From: Methanolacinia petrolearia DSM 11571
Lineage (GTDB): Archaea > Halobacteriota > Methanomicrobia > Methanomicrobiales > Methanomicrobiaceae
DNA length: 64,000 nt
Direction: 5' to 3'
NCBI RefSeq assembly: GCF_000147875.1
Contig: NC_014507.1
Coordinates: 620,001-684,000 of the forward strand
A model generated the notes under the pieces. The model ran no database searches, was not told where the DNA came from, and saw only the letters and a program-made list of their open reading frames with translations. Made by a program: the position numbers and the translations under genes. How positions within the stretch are numbered: position 1 is the stretch's first letter; the number at the start of each line of letters is the position of its first letter. Shown piece after piece: positions 45,989 to 55,495 of this stretch.

Positions 45989-46558
45989 ATGGCCGATACA
46001 GAATATAACGATATGATATTTGAAAAGGAATGCTCCGTGGAGATGATAAAAGGAAGCTCGTTTGATTCATGCACTTTCAGGGACTGTAATCTTCCGGAAT
46101 GCGATCTTTCTGGCAGGGATTTTACTGATTGTATATTTGAAAACTGCAATCTTGGTAATATTAAGCTGAATGACACCGGGTTGAAGCAGGTCGAATTTAA
46201 GAACTGTAAAATAACAGGAACGGATTTCGGCAGCTGCAGGGACATTATTTTTGAAGTTTCGTTTGAGGACTGCGGAATGGATTTCTGCAATTTTTACAGG
46301 AACAATCTCAGGAAGACTCTGTTCTCAGGATGCAGGTTAAATGAGGCGGATTTTCTGGAGTGCGATCTGAGAGAAGCTTCATTTAAGAACTGCGATCTCC
46401 TGCGGACCGGTTTTATCCAATGTGATCTTTCAGATTCGGATTTCAGGACAGCCCTGAATTATGTAATCGATCCGGAGAAAAACAGGATTGCAGGAGCTAA
46501 ATTTTCATATCCCGGTGTCCTTGGTCTCCTGGAAAAATATGATATAATCGTCGAATAA
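45989..46558 (+). CDS. pentapeptide repeat protein
   Basis: A 189-residue protein built almost entirely of pentapeptide repeats (A/C-D/N-L/F-x-x), such as CDLSGRDFTDCIFENCNL and LNEADFLECDLREASF. This predicts a right-handed quadrilateral beta helix. Cys is frequent at the repeat positions. The family includes DNA mimics that protect gyrase (Qnr/MfpA type) and many proteins of unknown role. A short C-terminal helical tail (LGLLEKYD) could mediate dimerisation as in MfpA. No partner gene was found. Confidence 0.92.
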   Translation: MADTEYNDMIFEKECSVEMIKGSSFDSCTFRDCNLPECDLSGRDFTDCIFENCNLGNIKLNDTGLKQVEFKNCKITGTDFGSCRDIIFEVSFEDCGMDFCNFYRNNLRKTLFSGCRLNEADFLECDLREASFKNCDLLRTGFIQCDLSDSDFRTALNYVIDPEKNRIAGAKFSYPGVLGLLEKYDIIVE

Positions 46559-46565
46559 AAAATGG

Positions 46566-47639
46566 TTAATTTTTGGCTATCATGAGACCTTCATTGTCGA
46601 TCTTTGTGGCAATCGAGATCTCAAGTCCAAGTTTTTCTGCAATCTTCCGCATCTCTGTTTCCGGTTTTTCCGTTATTACGGCAATCGAAGGACCGACAGA
46701 GCTCATGCCTACGAATTCAAGTCCGGAACCTCTCAGTTTGCTCATATAGTGATATATCTCAAAGGAGTTGTGCTCCACTTCGGCACGTTTTGACCCCCTG
46801 AAATCGATCTCGCTTATGACTTCACCGAGAGTCTTAAGATCGTCTCTGATCAGTGCAGGGATGAGATCCATCAGCACCAGGTATGCTTTGAGCTCCCTGT
46901 CGCGGTAATCCAGCTCCCTTGCCCTGTTCATGAGCACGTTGAATTCGTCCTCTCCGTGTGCCTTCGCTTCGGTGGGAGGAATGATGATGTAGACATTCTT
47001 GTCTGCCGCAAATGAATGGTGACATACGAGATTCAGTTCGTCCCCGAGAACAGCCATGCCGCCGTAAGTTGCCGCAGCAGGGCCTACTCCCGTCTCAAAG
47101 CCATGAATAATGTGCCCGTCGCATGTCTCTTCAACGTAGTTGTTCCCTATGAGAAGGCGAATCTGGTCCGAATCAAGTGGTGATCCGACAGCTGAATTCA
47201 TTGCATGTCCAACCGCCAGGAGGACGCTTCCGGTTGAACCGAGGCCGACGTGCTTCTTCTCGTGGTCCGTGATCTTTATTGTAAATCCCCCGGTGTAACC
47301 GGTGACTTTTTTGAAAACTTCTACAAAATGCCTGATTACAGGCACCCTGTCGTATTCGATGGATACTTCCCCGTCTGTGCATGTGACGGCTGCATTAGTA
47401 TAGAGCTGAATTGCAAACCCGATCCCGCCTCCTCCCGGTCTGTTGGGAGCAAACCGGTTCATGTCAAGGACGGACAAGTGTATCCTTGCAGGAGCGGTTA
47501 CGATAAAAGTGCCTTTTTCAGGAAACGGTTCTTTATCAGGTTTTATTCCGAGTGTCTCTATGTTTTCACCGATATCGAATGGCGAAAACTCGTACTCTAC
47601 AAGATCCAGGTCTCCGCCACGGATCGTTAATTTTGCCAT
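46566..47639 (-). CDS. GHMP kinase-fold protein, probable beta-RFAP synthase (methanopterin biosynthesis)
   Basis: A 357-residue protein with ATG 47639 preceded by GGAG (8 nt). The pattern TAPARIHLSVLDMN, GGGGIGFAIQLY, the loop GLGSTGSVLLAVGHAMN and later FETGVGPAAATYGG match beta-ribofuranosylaminobenzene 5'-phosphate synthase. That enzyme is a GHMP-related protein that joins PRPP and p-aminobenzoate derivatives early in (tetrahydro)methanopterin biosynthesis. Another GHMP kinase is possible, but the context and motifs favour RFAP synthase. The DUF2148 gene lies just upstream on the same strand. Confidence 0.8.
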   Translation of the reverse strand: MAKLTIRGGDLDLVEYEFSPFDIGENIETLGIKPDKEPFPEKGTFIVTAPARIHLSVLDMNRFAPNRPGGGGIGFAIQLYTNAAVTCTDGEVSIEYDRVPVIRHFVEVFKKVTGYTGGFTIKITDHEKKHVGLGSTGSVLLAVGHAMNSAVGSPLDSDQIRLLIGNNYVEETCDGHIIHGFETGVGPAAATYGGMAVLGDELNLVCHHSFAADKNVYIIIPPTEAKAHGEDEFNVLMNRARELDYRDRELKAYLVLMDLIPALIRDDLKTLGEVISEIDFRGSKRAEVEHNSFEIYHYMSKLRGSGLEFVGMSSVGPSIAVITEKPETEMRKIAEKLGLEISIATKIDNEGLMIAKN

Positions 47640-47681
47640 GAATAATCTCCGTGTGGGTGAGCAGTCCAATATCTCTCATAA

Positions 47682-48230
47682 TTACTTACGGTCGAAAAAG
47701 ATGCTCTTACCTGAGGCCGACAGCGGAATGCCGTATGCGACATTGCAATCTCCGAGCCAACCGAGTTTCAGTGCTCCAACGCCTGCCGAAAACATAACCC
47801 TGTTGTCGACATTGTTCAGGGACGCGGTCTTAACCGCCGATCCGACTGCTATACCGAGGTCAGCCTGTCTCACCACGCAATTCGGTCCGGAGAACGCAGA
47901 ATCAATTCTGTTTTTCTCCTGTGCCTTGCGCATTTCACCGCACGTGGGATAGCCGCATCCTCCGCAGTTGAGCCCGAGGGACGAATCCCCCTTCTCGCCG
48001 ATAATCACGCAACAGTCAGATTCCCTTATGTTGCCTGCGTCACGTATAAAAAAGCCGAAGCCGTGCTTCTCTCCGAATTCTACCATTGATTCGGCAAGCG
48101 CGTTCAGTTCGTCATCCGATGCTATCCTGACCACCAGGGAGTCTGAACCCTTCGCTTTCGGGGCGGTCCGGGCGGAGACTGCCATCAGTTTTGCGACGAT
48201 CATCACACCCTCTTTTTCGATAGACATCAT
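47682..48230 (-). CDS. DUF2148 ferredoxin-like domain protein
   Basis: A 182-residue protein of the DUF2148 family. The central Cys motif LNCGGCGYPTCGEM resembles Fe-S cluster binding regions, with another Cys in GPNCVVRQADLGIAVGSA. The N-terminal part has ARTAPKAKGSD, typical of the family. A role in electron transfer or as a cluster protein is likely; the exact function is unknown. Two adjacent ATG codons could start it; no ribosome binding site is evident. It is probably co-transcribed with the RFAP synthase gene (42-bp gap). Confidence 0.85.
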   Translation of the reverse strand: MMSIEKEGVMIVAKLMAVSARTAPKAKGSDSLVVRIASDDELNALAESMVEFGEKHGFGFFIRDAGNIRESDCCVIIGEKGDSSLGLNCGGCGYPTCGEMRKAQEKNRIDSAFSGPNCVVRQADLGIAVGSAVKTASLNNVDNRVMFSAGVGALKLGWLGDCNVAYGIPLSASGKSIFFDRK

Positions 48231-48310
48231 GCAGAGATTGGGATTTATATCTTATAAATTCATTGATGCGGTTGGTATTGAATTCGTTTGAGTAATTGAT
48301 TTGGGCATAA

Positions 48311-48620
48311 GCCCCTACCGGGGCAGCCCAAGCGCAAGTTTCTGTGAAACTTGCTTTATCGTGATAATCCGGCCTGGACGCTACCCCTTCGGGTAGCCTC
48401 GGCCGGAGGGAAAAGAGATTTCAGATATGAGGAAATAATTTGAAGCAGGAAGGGACGGACAGGCATCCCCTTTGCTCCTGAGAGAAATTTGCCACAAATC
48501 CATTCCCGGAATGAGTTGTTCTTCCGGCCGAAGGCCGGGTTATCGCCGGCGCAAAGCCCTGAGGTCAGGGCGTGTTCGCGAAGCGAACTTGCGCAAGGGT
48601 TGCCCCTTTGGAAATTTTGT
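48311..48620. repeat. hairpin-rich dispersed element, copy at 48 kb
   Basis: At least six inverted repeats: 48311-48324 (GCCCC/GGGGC), 48335-48353 (8-bp arms), 48369-48406 (nested CCGGCC and GCTACCC stems), 48524-48538 (CCGGCC-GAA-GGCCGG), 48556-48571 (GCCCTGA/TCAGGGC) and 48574-48588 (GTTCGC-GAA-GCGAAC). The part from 48450 on is homologous to 57174-57378; bases 48549-48588 and 57239-57278 match at 33 of 40. It lies between the DUF2148 gene and the glycosyltransferase and contains no ORF. Confidence 0.7.
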
Positions 48621-48695
48621 TCTTTTTAAAAATTGTTGTGAAAATCTTAGAAATAAAATGAATTCAAAAAATTAAATCAGAGGTGAAGAAAAAAA

Positions 48696-49406
48696 TTATT
48701 TGTATTCCCGCTGTGCATAGGAATATTTTTCCGAGTCCCCGCCCTTAAAAACGATATAGAGCCAGACATAGAGGGATTTCAGCGTTCCGAACTGAACATA
48801 CCTTCTCATGGAGAATTTCACCCACAGTTTTGAATTGAGCTTCACCTTCCCGATCTTCCTCATCCTCTGAGCAATTTCGAGGTCGTCGCCTGCATCTATG
48901 CACTTGTACCCGCCGATCTGCATGTAGGCGTTGCGGGTAAATGCCGTGTTGCACCCGAGCGTATAGTATAAGGTATGCGTGTAATAGCCGATTCTTGAAA
49001 AGATGTTTGCAAGAGCGAGGTAAAACCTGAATTTAATCCCCGGTTCGAGAGGCAGCACCGTTCCGTACAGCTGGACTATCCTTCCATCCTTTTCAAACGA
49101 TCTGATGATCTTTTCCAGCCAGTCTTCGGGGATAACACAGTCGGCATCGGTTGTCGCGATGATATCTGCCGATGAAACCGCTGCACCGTCGTTCCTCGCC
49201 CCTCCCACTTTTTTGCTTGTCTGGATCATCACTATATCGGCAAGAGGTTCGGCGAGATCGCGTGTTTTGTCCTTTGAATTTCCGTCGACAACTATAATCT
49301 CATAGCTGTCTCTCGGAATTGTTTGTTTTTGAAGAGATTCAAGGCAATTTACGATATTCTGCTCCTCGTTGAATGTCGGGACGACAACGGAGATCTTCGG
49401 CGTCAT
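48696..49406 (-). CDS. family 2 glycosyltransferase
   Basis: A 236-residue GT-A glycosyltransferase. The N-terminus PKISVVVPTFNEEQNI binds the nucleotide; the metal/nucleotide motif is IATTDADCVIPEDW (DAD), and ISSAD-type spacing precedes it. A later hydrophobic stretch (RFYLALANIFSRIGYYTHTL) suggests membrane association, as for dolichol/polyprenol-linked acceptors. I chose ATG 49406 (MTPKISVVVPTF); the frame is open to TTG 49436. It is probably leaderless. Its role may be cell-envelope or protein glycosylation. Confidence 0.9.
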   Translation of the reverse strand: MTPKISVVVPTFNEEQNIVNCLESLQKQTIPRDSYEIIVVDGNSKDKTRDLAEPLADIVMIQTSKKVGGARNDGAAVSSADIIATTDADCVIPEDWLEKIIRSFEKDGRIVQLYGTVLPLEPGIKFRFYLALANIFSRIGYYTHTLYYTLGCNTAFTRNAYMQIGGYKCIDAGDDLEIAQRMRKIGKVKLNSKLWVKFSMRRYVQFGTLKSLYVWLYIVFKGGDSEKYSYAQREYK

Positions 49407-49446
49407 TTGTTCAAAAATGTATGTGATATAAGGCAATATAGGTTTG

Positions 49447-50853
49447 TTAGTGGGATTGTTTCCGATCTTTTACCATAATCGAAAGAACAAGAACAATGAT
49501 GCAGCAGACGATTCCGAAGTACATGGCCGGTTCGAATCCCTCCAGAAATCCTGAAGCCTGTATATTTTCACCTTCGCCTGCTCTGGAGAAGAAGGTGGAG
49601 ATCGCGGTGAATAATGCAGTGCCAAGGGCACTACCGAAATATATTGCCGTACTCATGACTCCCGATGCGATCTCCCTGTTTTCTTCATCGGCATGTTCGA
49701 TGATCCTGCTGCTGCCCGAGCTCATAAACGGCCCTCCCCCGATGCCCATAATGATGAGCGAGATTAGAATATACGGAAGTGTCGTCTCAATGCCGAAGAG
49801 CGATATCATCACCATCGAAAGCAGAAAAATTGCGGAAGATGCCGAACATATCTTCATGGCGCCGTGTTTATCGGCGAAATAACCGCCTGCCGGGCTGGTT
49901 ATAGTTATTACAACCGAGGGCACAAGAAGAAGCATGCCGGCACCTGCCGCTGACAGTTTCAGCACTCCTTCAAAGTAGAATGGCAGGAGAAGGAGAAGGC
50001 CCCCGTATGCTGCCATGAAGAGAGTATAAGCCAATGTTGCGAAAGAAAAATTCCTGTCTGAAAACATGTGCATTTTTAAAAGAGGATCTTTGGCCCTTTT
50101 TTCTATGAAAACAAACAATGCAAAGAGGATTATCGAGACGGCCAAAAATGCTCCAACGGACGACCAGTTCATAGTCTTATCCCCTGCAAAGCTCAGCGGT
50201 ATCACGAGGAATGCCATTGCTGCAAAGAAAACCGCGGCTCCTGCATAATCGAAACCGCTCTTCCCGTTTGTATGCGGTATGTCTCCGGGAAGAATCCTCG
50301 CCGCAGAGATTATTGTGATGACCCCTATCGGGAGGTTGATGAGGAATATCCAGTGCCAGCTGAAGAATTCTGTGAGTAATCCCCCGAGCACCGGACCGAT
50401 TGCAAATGCCAGTGCCGAGGCGGCTGCAATAATTCCAAGTGACTTTGCCCTCTCAGATTCGGGCATATGCACGGCAACGGTCGCAACTGCCGAAGGAGCG
50501 ATCATCGCCGCTCCTGTCCCCTGTATCAGCCGGAAAATGATGAGGGATGTGATGTCCCATGAAAGGGCACAGAGAAGTGAAGCAACGGTAAATATGGCAA
50601 TTCCGGCGATGTAGATCTTTTTTATTCCGGCGATCGAGAGGACCTTGCCGAATATTATCATCAGCCCGCTGAGTGCGACAAGATAAACAGTGATGACAAG
50701 GGATGCAACACCCATCTCTGCATGGAAATTGCCGGCAATATACGGGAGGGCCACGTTTACGATGGCACCGTCGAGGCCGTCCATAAAGGCTCCGAGGCCG
50801 ACGACTGCAAGAATAAGAATATGAGGGAGGTATTTCCTCTCTGAAGTATTCAT
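49447..50853 (-). CDS. MFS exporter, DHA2 (14-helix EmrB/QacA) family
   Basis: A 468-residue transporter with about 14 hydrophobic helices. Family motifs are LDGAIVNVALPYIAG in helix 1 (motif D1-like), GLMIIFGKVLSIAGIKK (motif A) and GTGAAMIAPSAVATV with GPVLGGLLTEFFSWHWIFLINLPIG (motif C-like, in helix 5). DHA2 members export drugs and lipophilic cations by proton antiport; the substrate here is unknown. It is followed on the same strand by the glycosyltransferase gene but with a separate start. Confidence 0.93.
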   Translation of the reverse strand: MNTSERKYLPHILILAVVGLGAFMDGLDGAIVNVALPYIAGNFHAEMGVASLVITVYLVALSGLMIIFGKVLSIAGIKKIYIAGIAIFTVASLLCALSWDITSLIIFRLIQGTGAAMIAPSAVATVAVHMPESERAKSLGIIAAASALAFAIGPVLGGLLTEFFSWHWIFLINLPIGVITIISAARILPGDIPHTNGKSGFDYAGAAVFFAAMAFLVIPLSFAGDKTMNWSSVGAFLAVSIILFALFVFIEKRAKDPLLKMHMFSDRNFSFATLAYTLFMAAYGGLLLLLPFYFEGVLKLSAAGAGMLLLVPSVVITITSPAGGYFADKHGAMKICSASSAIFLLSMVMISLFGIETTLPYILISLIIMGIGGGPFMSSGSSRIIEHADEENREIASGVMSTAIYFGSALGTALFTAISTFFSRAGEGENIQASGFLEGFEPAMYFGIVCCIIVLVLSIMVKDRKQSH

Positions 50854-51009
50854 CAGGAGTTATTTGGATCTATTGTAATAAATGGTTTTGAGAGGCGAAG
50901 GATGAAATTCTCTTCCCTGACCAAATTTTTCTCAAAAATATCGGTATTTTCCTTATAATTTCGGATTATCCTTATCCTGCCCTTAATAGCAATCTTTGAA
51001 GGATTGTAT

Positions 51010-51900
51010 ATGGGTGAAAAAAATTTGGATTATACAGGCATTAGGCCTGACAATCAGGATAAAAGAAGAGTTTTTACATTTTTAAGATTCCCGGCCTTTA
51101 GGATATCCGTGCTACTAATTATCGGATTTTTGCTTTTATGCCCCGGTGCATTTGCACATGTGCCGGACGGATCAGTTGCGTCGGAAGCACCTGAAGTCGA
51201 TCTCGGAGCGATAACAATTCTTGACGGCGATGAGGAGATCGAGATTTCTCTTGACGATGTCGCAGAATATCACGGGCTGATGACAAACTCCGAACCTGAT
51301 GCATGTACCTGTTGTATATGTATGTTCCGTGCCGCAAAAGTGGGATTGGGGGAGCTTTACGGGGATGAAATTCCCGAACGATCCGATATAGGTATTACAA
51401 GTTACCTGCCTTCGCCCGGAGCAGTGCATACGGCGATGCTTATCACGGGAACCGGGCCGAAGCTTGAATGCGGAAACCCAGGTCAGTTTAGATTACTTTA
51501 TTTAAACGAAACTGAGATTGAAGATCTGTCAAATCCCAACCTTAAATCCGCATCGGCGGACAATTCGGCAGAAAATTATCATTTCATCTTCACCCGCCTG
51601 TCAACAGGTGAAAGCGTGGAAATATCTGTTTCCGGTGAGATGTTTCCGTCAGATTACTTTGAATTACGTAAAAAAGTTCAGATCGAGATGACCGCCACAG
51701 AGGATGAAAAGAATCTATTCTCATCTGAATGGAGTGGGACAAGGAACAAATTCCTTGAATCTCAGGATTGGGAGATCTATAATGAAATCGATGAGCCTGA
51801 AGAAGAACCGGAAGAGGAGCCTGATGTCGCAGGTGGTGCTGCATTCCTCGCGTTCCTGATCTGCATGCTGGTGGTCTTTGCGGTATTTGCAAGGAGATGA
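51010..51900 (+). CDS. exported, membrane-anchored protein with FmdE-like motif
   Basis: A 296-residue protein with ATG 51010 preceded by GAAGGAT. A basic N-terminal tail and a hydrophobic helix (about residues 30-48) act as signal or anchor. The outside domain contains EYHGLMTNSEPDACTCCICM followed by FRAAKVGLGELYG, reminiscent of the FmdE pattern H-G-x-C followed by RAAK. An acidic Glu/Pro linker and a C-terminal helix (AAFLAFLICMLVVFAVFARR) follow, so it is anchored at both ends. Metal binding is plausible from the Cys residues. FmdE itself is cytoplasmic in known cases; an extracytoplasmic version is unusual. The similarity is weak. Confidence 0.78.
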   Translation: MGEKNLDYTGIRPDNQDKRRVFTFLRFPAFRISVLLIIGFLLLCPGAFAHVPDGSVASEAPEVDLGAITILDGDEEIEISLDDVAEYHGLMTNSEPDACTCCICMFRAAKVGLGELYGDEIPERSDIGITSYLPSPGAVHTAMLITGTGPKLECGNPGQFRLLYLNETEIEDLSNPNLKSASADNSAENYHFIFTRLSTGESVEISVSGEMFPSDYFELRKKVQIEMTATEDEKNLFSSEWSGTRNKFLESQDWEIYNEIDEPEEEPEEEPDVAGGAAFLAFLICMLVVFAVFARR

Positions 51901-51928
51901 GCAAAAAAATTATTTTTATTATCGAATT

Positions 51929-53248
51929 TTAATCTGTTTTCTTATTCTTTACATAGTCGAAGACGTGCCTGATGCAGCCGTCCATATTGATATATTCGAA
52001 TTCGGAGAAACGGCCGACAAGGTCTATTCCCGATCCGGAGAAGTAATCGGTGACGGTCCTGATATTTTCCAGGTAATCGAGATCGTAGACCACGTATGCG
52101 TACTCGAATCTTTCGACAGTTGTGTAGATCACTTTCTCTTTTGAAGGGATGATGCCCATGTCGATAAGTCCTTCTACACAGTGCTCCGCGATCTCGTCGT
52201 CGGTCATCTTCGAGACCTCGTCACCTTCGTTGAACGTAACTTCGGCAAGAACGGACGAGCAGCCCGCAGGTGCGACCTCTGTCGAGTAGTTCGACGGGAA
52301 GGAGATCCTGTTGAACCGCCCGATCTCTTTCTGCGGAATATACAGCCACGAGATGTCGTTCATCTCTCCTTCAACACCTATGCCTACACAGGCGATGGAG
52401 TTGTATTTAAGAGATTCAACAGCTTTTATGACTTCGTCAGGTACATTCTCCAGGCACCTGACAAGAGCCTGAACAGGTATCGTGGAGATGACGGATTCGC
52501 ATACAATCTCTTCCGTACCGTTGCTTATTATGAACCCTTCATCGGTCTTTTTTATGGATTTCACTTCAAAACAGGTTCTTATATCCTCTGTTACAGGTTT
52601 TGCTATCGCGTGGACCATGGCCTCGATGCCGCCCGTCACAGGATATGAAAATACGGCCTGGTGCGTGTAGCCCTCCGTCTCGATCCCGATCGCAGATTTG
52701 ATAATGTCCTCGACAGGTGGCCTGGGGATTCTCCCGTCCACCCAGTGCATCGACATCTCTTCTGCAGGGTAGTTCCATATCTTCTCGTTGTAAGGCACCA
52801 TGTAGGACTCGGCGATTCCCTTTCCTAGTGTATAGTAGATCCAGTCCCTGAAATTTCCAGGCTCTTCGATCTCGCCTTTTTCGACTGCGATAAGGTTCTT
52901 TATGAATTCGTGAATACAGAAGAAGCAGTCCTCCGGGGGAAGCTGGTAGAGGCCGTTTTCGAACGGGTATTTGACATATCTGCCCTTGAAAAATATCTTG
53001 GTATTGCGGTTCCGCTCGTCTTTATTCTCTTCAAGGACATCCCTCATAAATTCGAGGACTTCCTTATCCCTGCTGAAGATGATGTGAGATCCGCCTATAT
53101 CGAAAGTGAAGCCGTTTTCGGTCTTCGACCTGCACAGGCCGCCGATCTGCCTGTCTCTCTCGAGGATTATAATGTCCTCTCCTCTTTCTTTTAGCAGGCG
53201 GCCAAGGGTAACTCCGGTCAGTCCTCCGCCCAGAATAGCGATTGTCAC
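51929..53248 (-). CDS. FAD-dependent protoporphyrinogen oxidase/UDP-galactopyranose mutase-like oxidoreductase
   Basis: A 439-residue flavoprotein. The FAD-binding motif AILGGGLTGVTLGRLL at the N-terminus is followed by LERDRQIGGLCRS and a C-terminal FAD contact near GIDLVGRFSEF. I start it at GTG 53248, directly before the FAD motif; the frame is open to ATG 53293. Archaeal members of this COG1232-like group often take part in cell-surface sugar chemistry. It is divergent from enolase. The substrate is uncertain. Confidence 0.85.
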   Translation of the reverse strand: MTIAILGGGLTGVTLGRLLKERGEDIIILERDRQIGGLCRSKTENGFTFDIGGSHIIFSRDKEVLEFMRDVLEENKDERNRNTKIFFKGRYVKYPFENGLYQLPPEDCFFCIHEFIKNLIAVEKGEIEEPGNFRDWIYYTLGKGIAESYMVPYNEKIWNYPAEEMSMHWVDGRIPRPPVEDIIKSAIGIETEGYTHQAVFSYPVTGGIEAMVHAIAKPVTEDIRTCFEVKSIKKTDEGFIISNGTEEIVCESVISTIPVQALVRCLENVPDEVIKAVESLKYNSIACVGIGVEGEMNDISWLYIPQKEIGRFNRISFPSNYSTEVAPAGCSSVLAEVTFNEGDEVSKMTDDEIAEHCVEGLIDMGIIPSKEKVIYTTVERFEYAYVVYDLDYLENIRTVTDYFSGSGIDLVGRFSEFEYINMDGCIRHVFDYVKNKKTD

Positions 53249-53374
53249 AAATATAATTTCGGCCTGTACGACTAATAATGTTGCCAGATGCATATTCTGC
53301 TACAGGAAAGGATATGTATTTTTTTTGTAGTCGCAGAGCCTAATTATTGACAGATAATTCCTGAGGTTTGATAA

Positions 53375-54661
<1,287 letters not shown>

Positions 54662-54711
54662 TAAACCCGGAATCTAACTCATTTTTTAGGGGCTTTTCTG
54701 CAGGCAGCCCT

Positions 54712-54727
54712 TTCAAAAATTATATAT
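54712..54727 (+). promoter_or_regulatory. BRE/TATA box of the PCMT gene
   Basis: CAAAAATTATATAT (54714-54727) lies where an archaeal TATA box would place transcription start about 25 nt downstream (near 54748-54752), just before the GAGAGGGG ribosome binding site. The resulting short leader supports initiation at CTG 54767. Confidence 0.5.
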
Positions 54728-54766
54728 CATACTGGTTCTATTCTACAGTTTGAGAGGGGTGCTGTT

Positions 54767-55411
54767 CTGAAGGATTATGAAAGCCTTAGATCTGCAATGG
54801 TTCGATACCAGATCGAAGGAAGGGGCATTTCAGATGAGAATGTCCTGAGAGTCATGGGTGAGATCCCCCGCCACCTGTTTGTCCCGGAAAATATGGCGGG
54901 GTCCGCATATGAAGACTGTCCGCTTCCAATCGGGTACGGCCAGACCATCTCCCAGCCTTACATTGTTGCGGTCATGACCGAACTCCTCGAACTGAAGAAT
55001 GACGATCTGGTTCTCGAACTGGGCACGGGGTCCGGGTACCAGGCAGCTGTAATTGCAGGGATAGCAAAGTTCGTGAGGTCTTATGAACGTGTCCCCGAAC
55101 TTGCCGAATATGCGAGAAAAAACCTCGAAAATGCCGGAATGTCGAATGTTGAAGTCATATGCAGTGACGGTACTGACCCGGAACCTTACGGGGACGGTTA
55201 TGATGCTGCCATCATTACCGCTGCATCCCCGGATATTCCCGAATATCTTTTCCCCCTTATGAAAGAGGGAGGAAGGATCGTGGCTCCTGTAGGAGGTTAT
55301 TATATGCAGGATCTGGCAAAAGTCCGGATCACAGGCGGAGAACCTGTCGTGACATATCACGGGGGATGCAGGTTTGTTCCTCTCCTGGGAGCGAGGGGCT
55401 GGAAGGAATAA
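54767..55411 (+). CDS. pcm: protein-L-isoaspartate O-methyltransferase, probably CTG start
   Basis: A 214-residue repair methyltransferase. SAM motif LELGTGSGYQAAVIAG, the isoaspartate-site region CPLPIGYGQTISQPYIVA and post-motifs VEVICSDG and GGRIVAPVGG are all present. The first ATG (54797) would cut off the conserved N-terminal helix. The in-frame sequence LKDYESLRSAMVRYQIEGRG matches the usual family start, and CTG 54767 lies 7 nt after GAGGGG. No ATG, GTG or TTG is available between a plausible transcription start and ATG 54797. It repairs isoaspartyl residues in aged proteins. Confidence 0.9.
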   Translation: MKDYESLRSAMVRYQIEGRGISDENVLRVMGEIPRHLFVPENMAGSAYEDCPLPIGYGQTISQPYIVAVMTELLELKNDDLVLELGTGSGYQAAVIAGIAKFVRSYERVPELAEYARKNLENAGMSNVEVICSDGTDPEPYGDGYDAAIITAASPDIPEYLFPLMKEGGRIVAPVGGYYMQDLAKVRITGGEPVVTYHGGCRFVPLLGARGWKE

Positions 55412-55495
55412 TAAATGTTTTTTTATCCTGGTATTCCATATTAAAAATTGCCGCTCTGCCAAGAATGATATACTCAGCCGTCCTATTATACTGGA

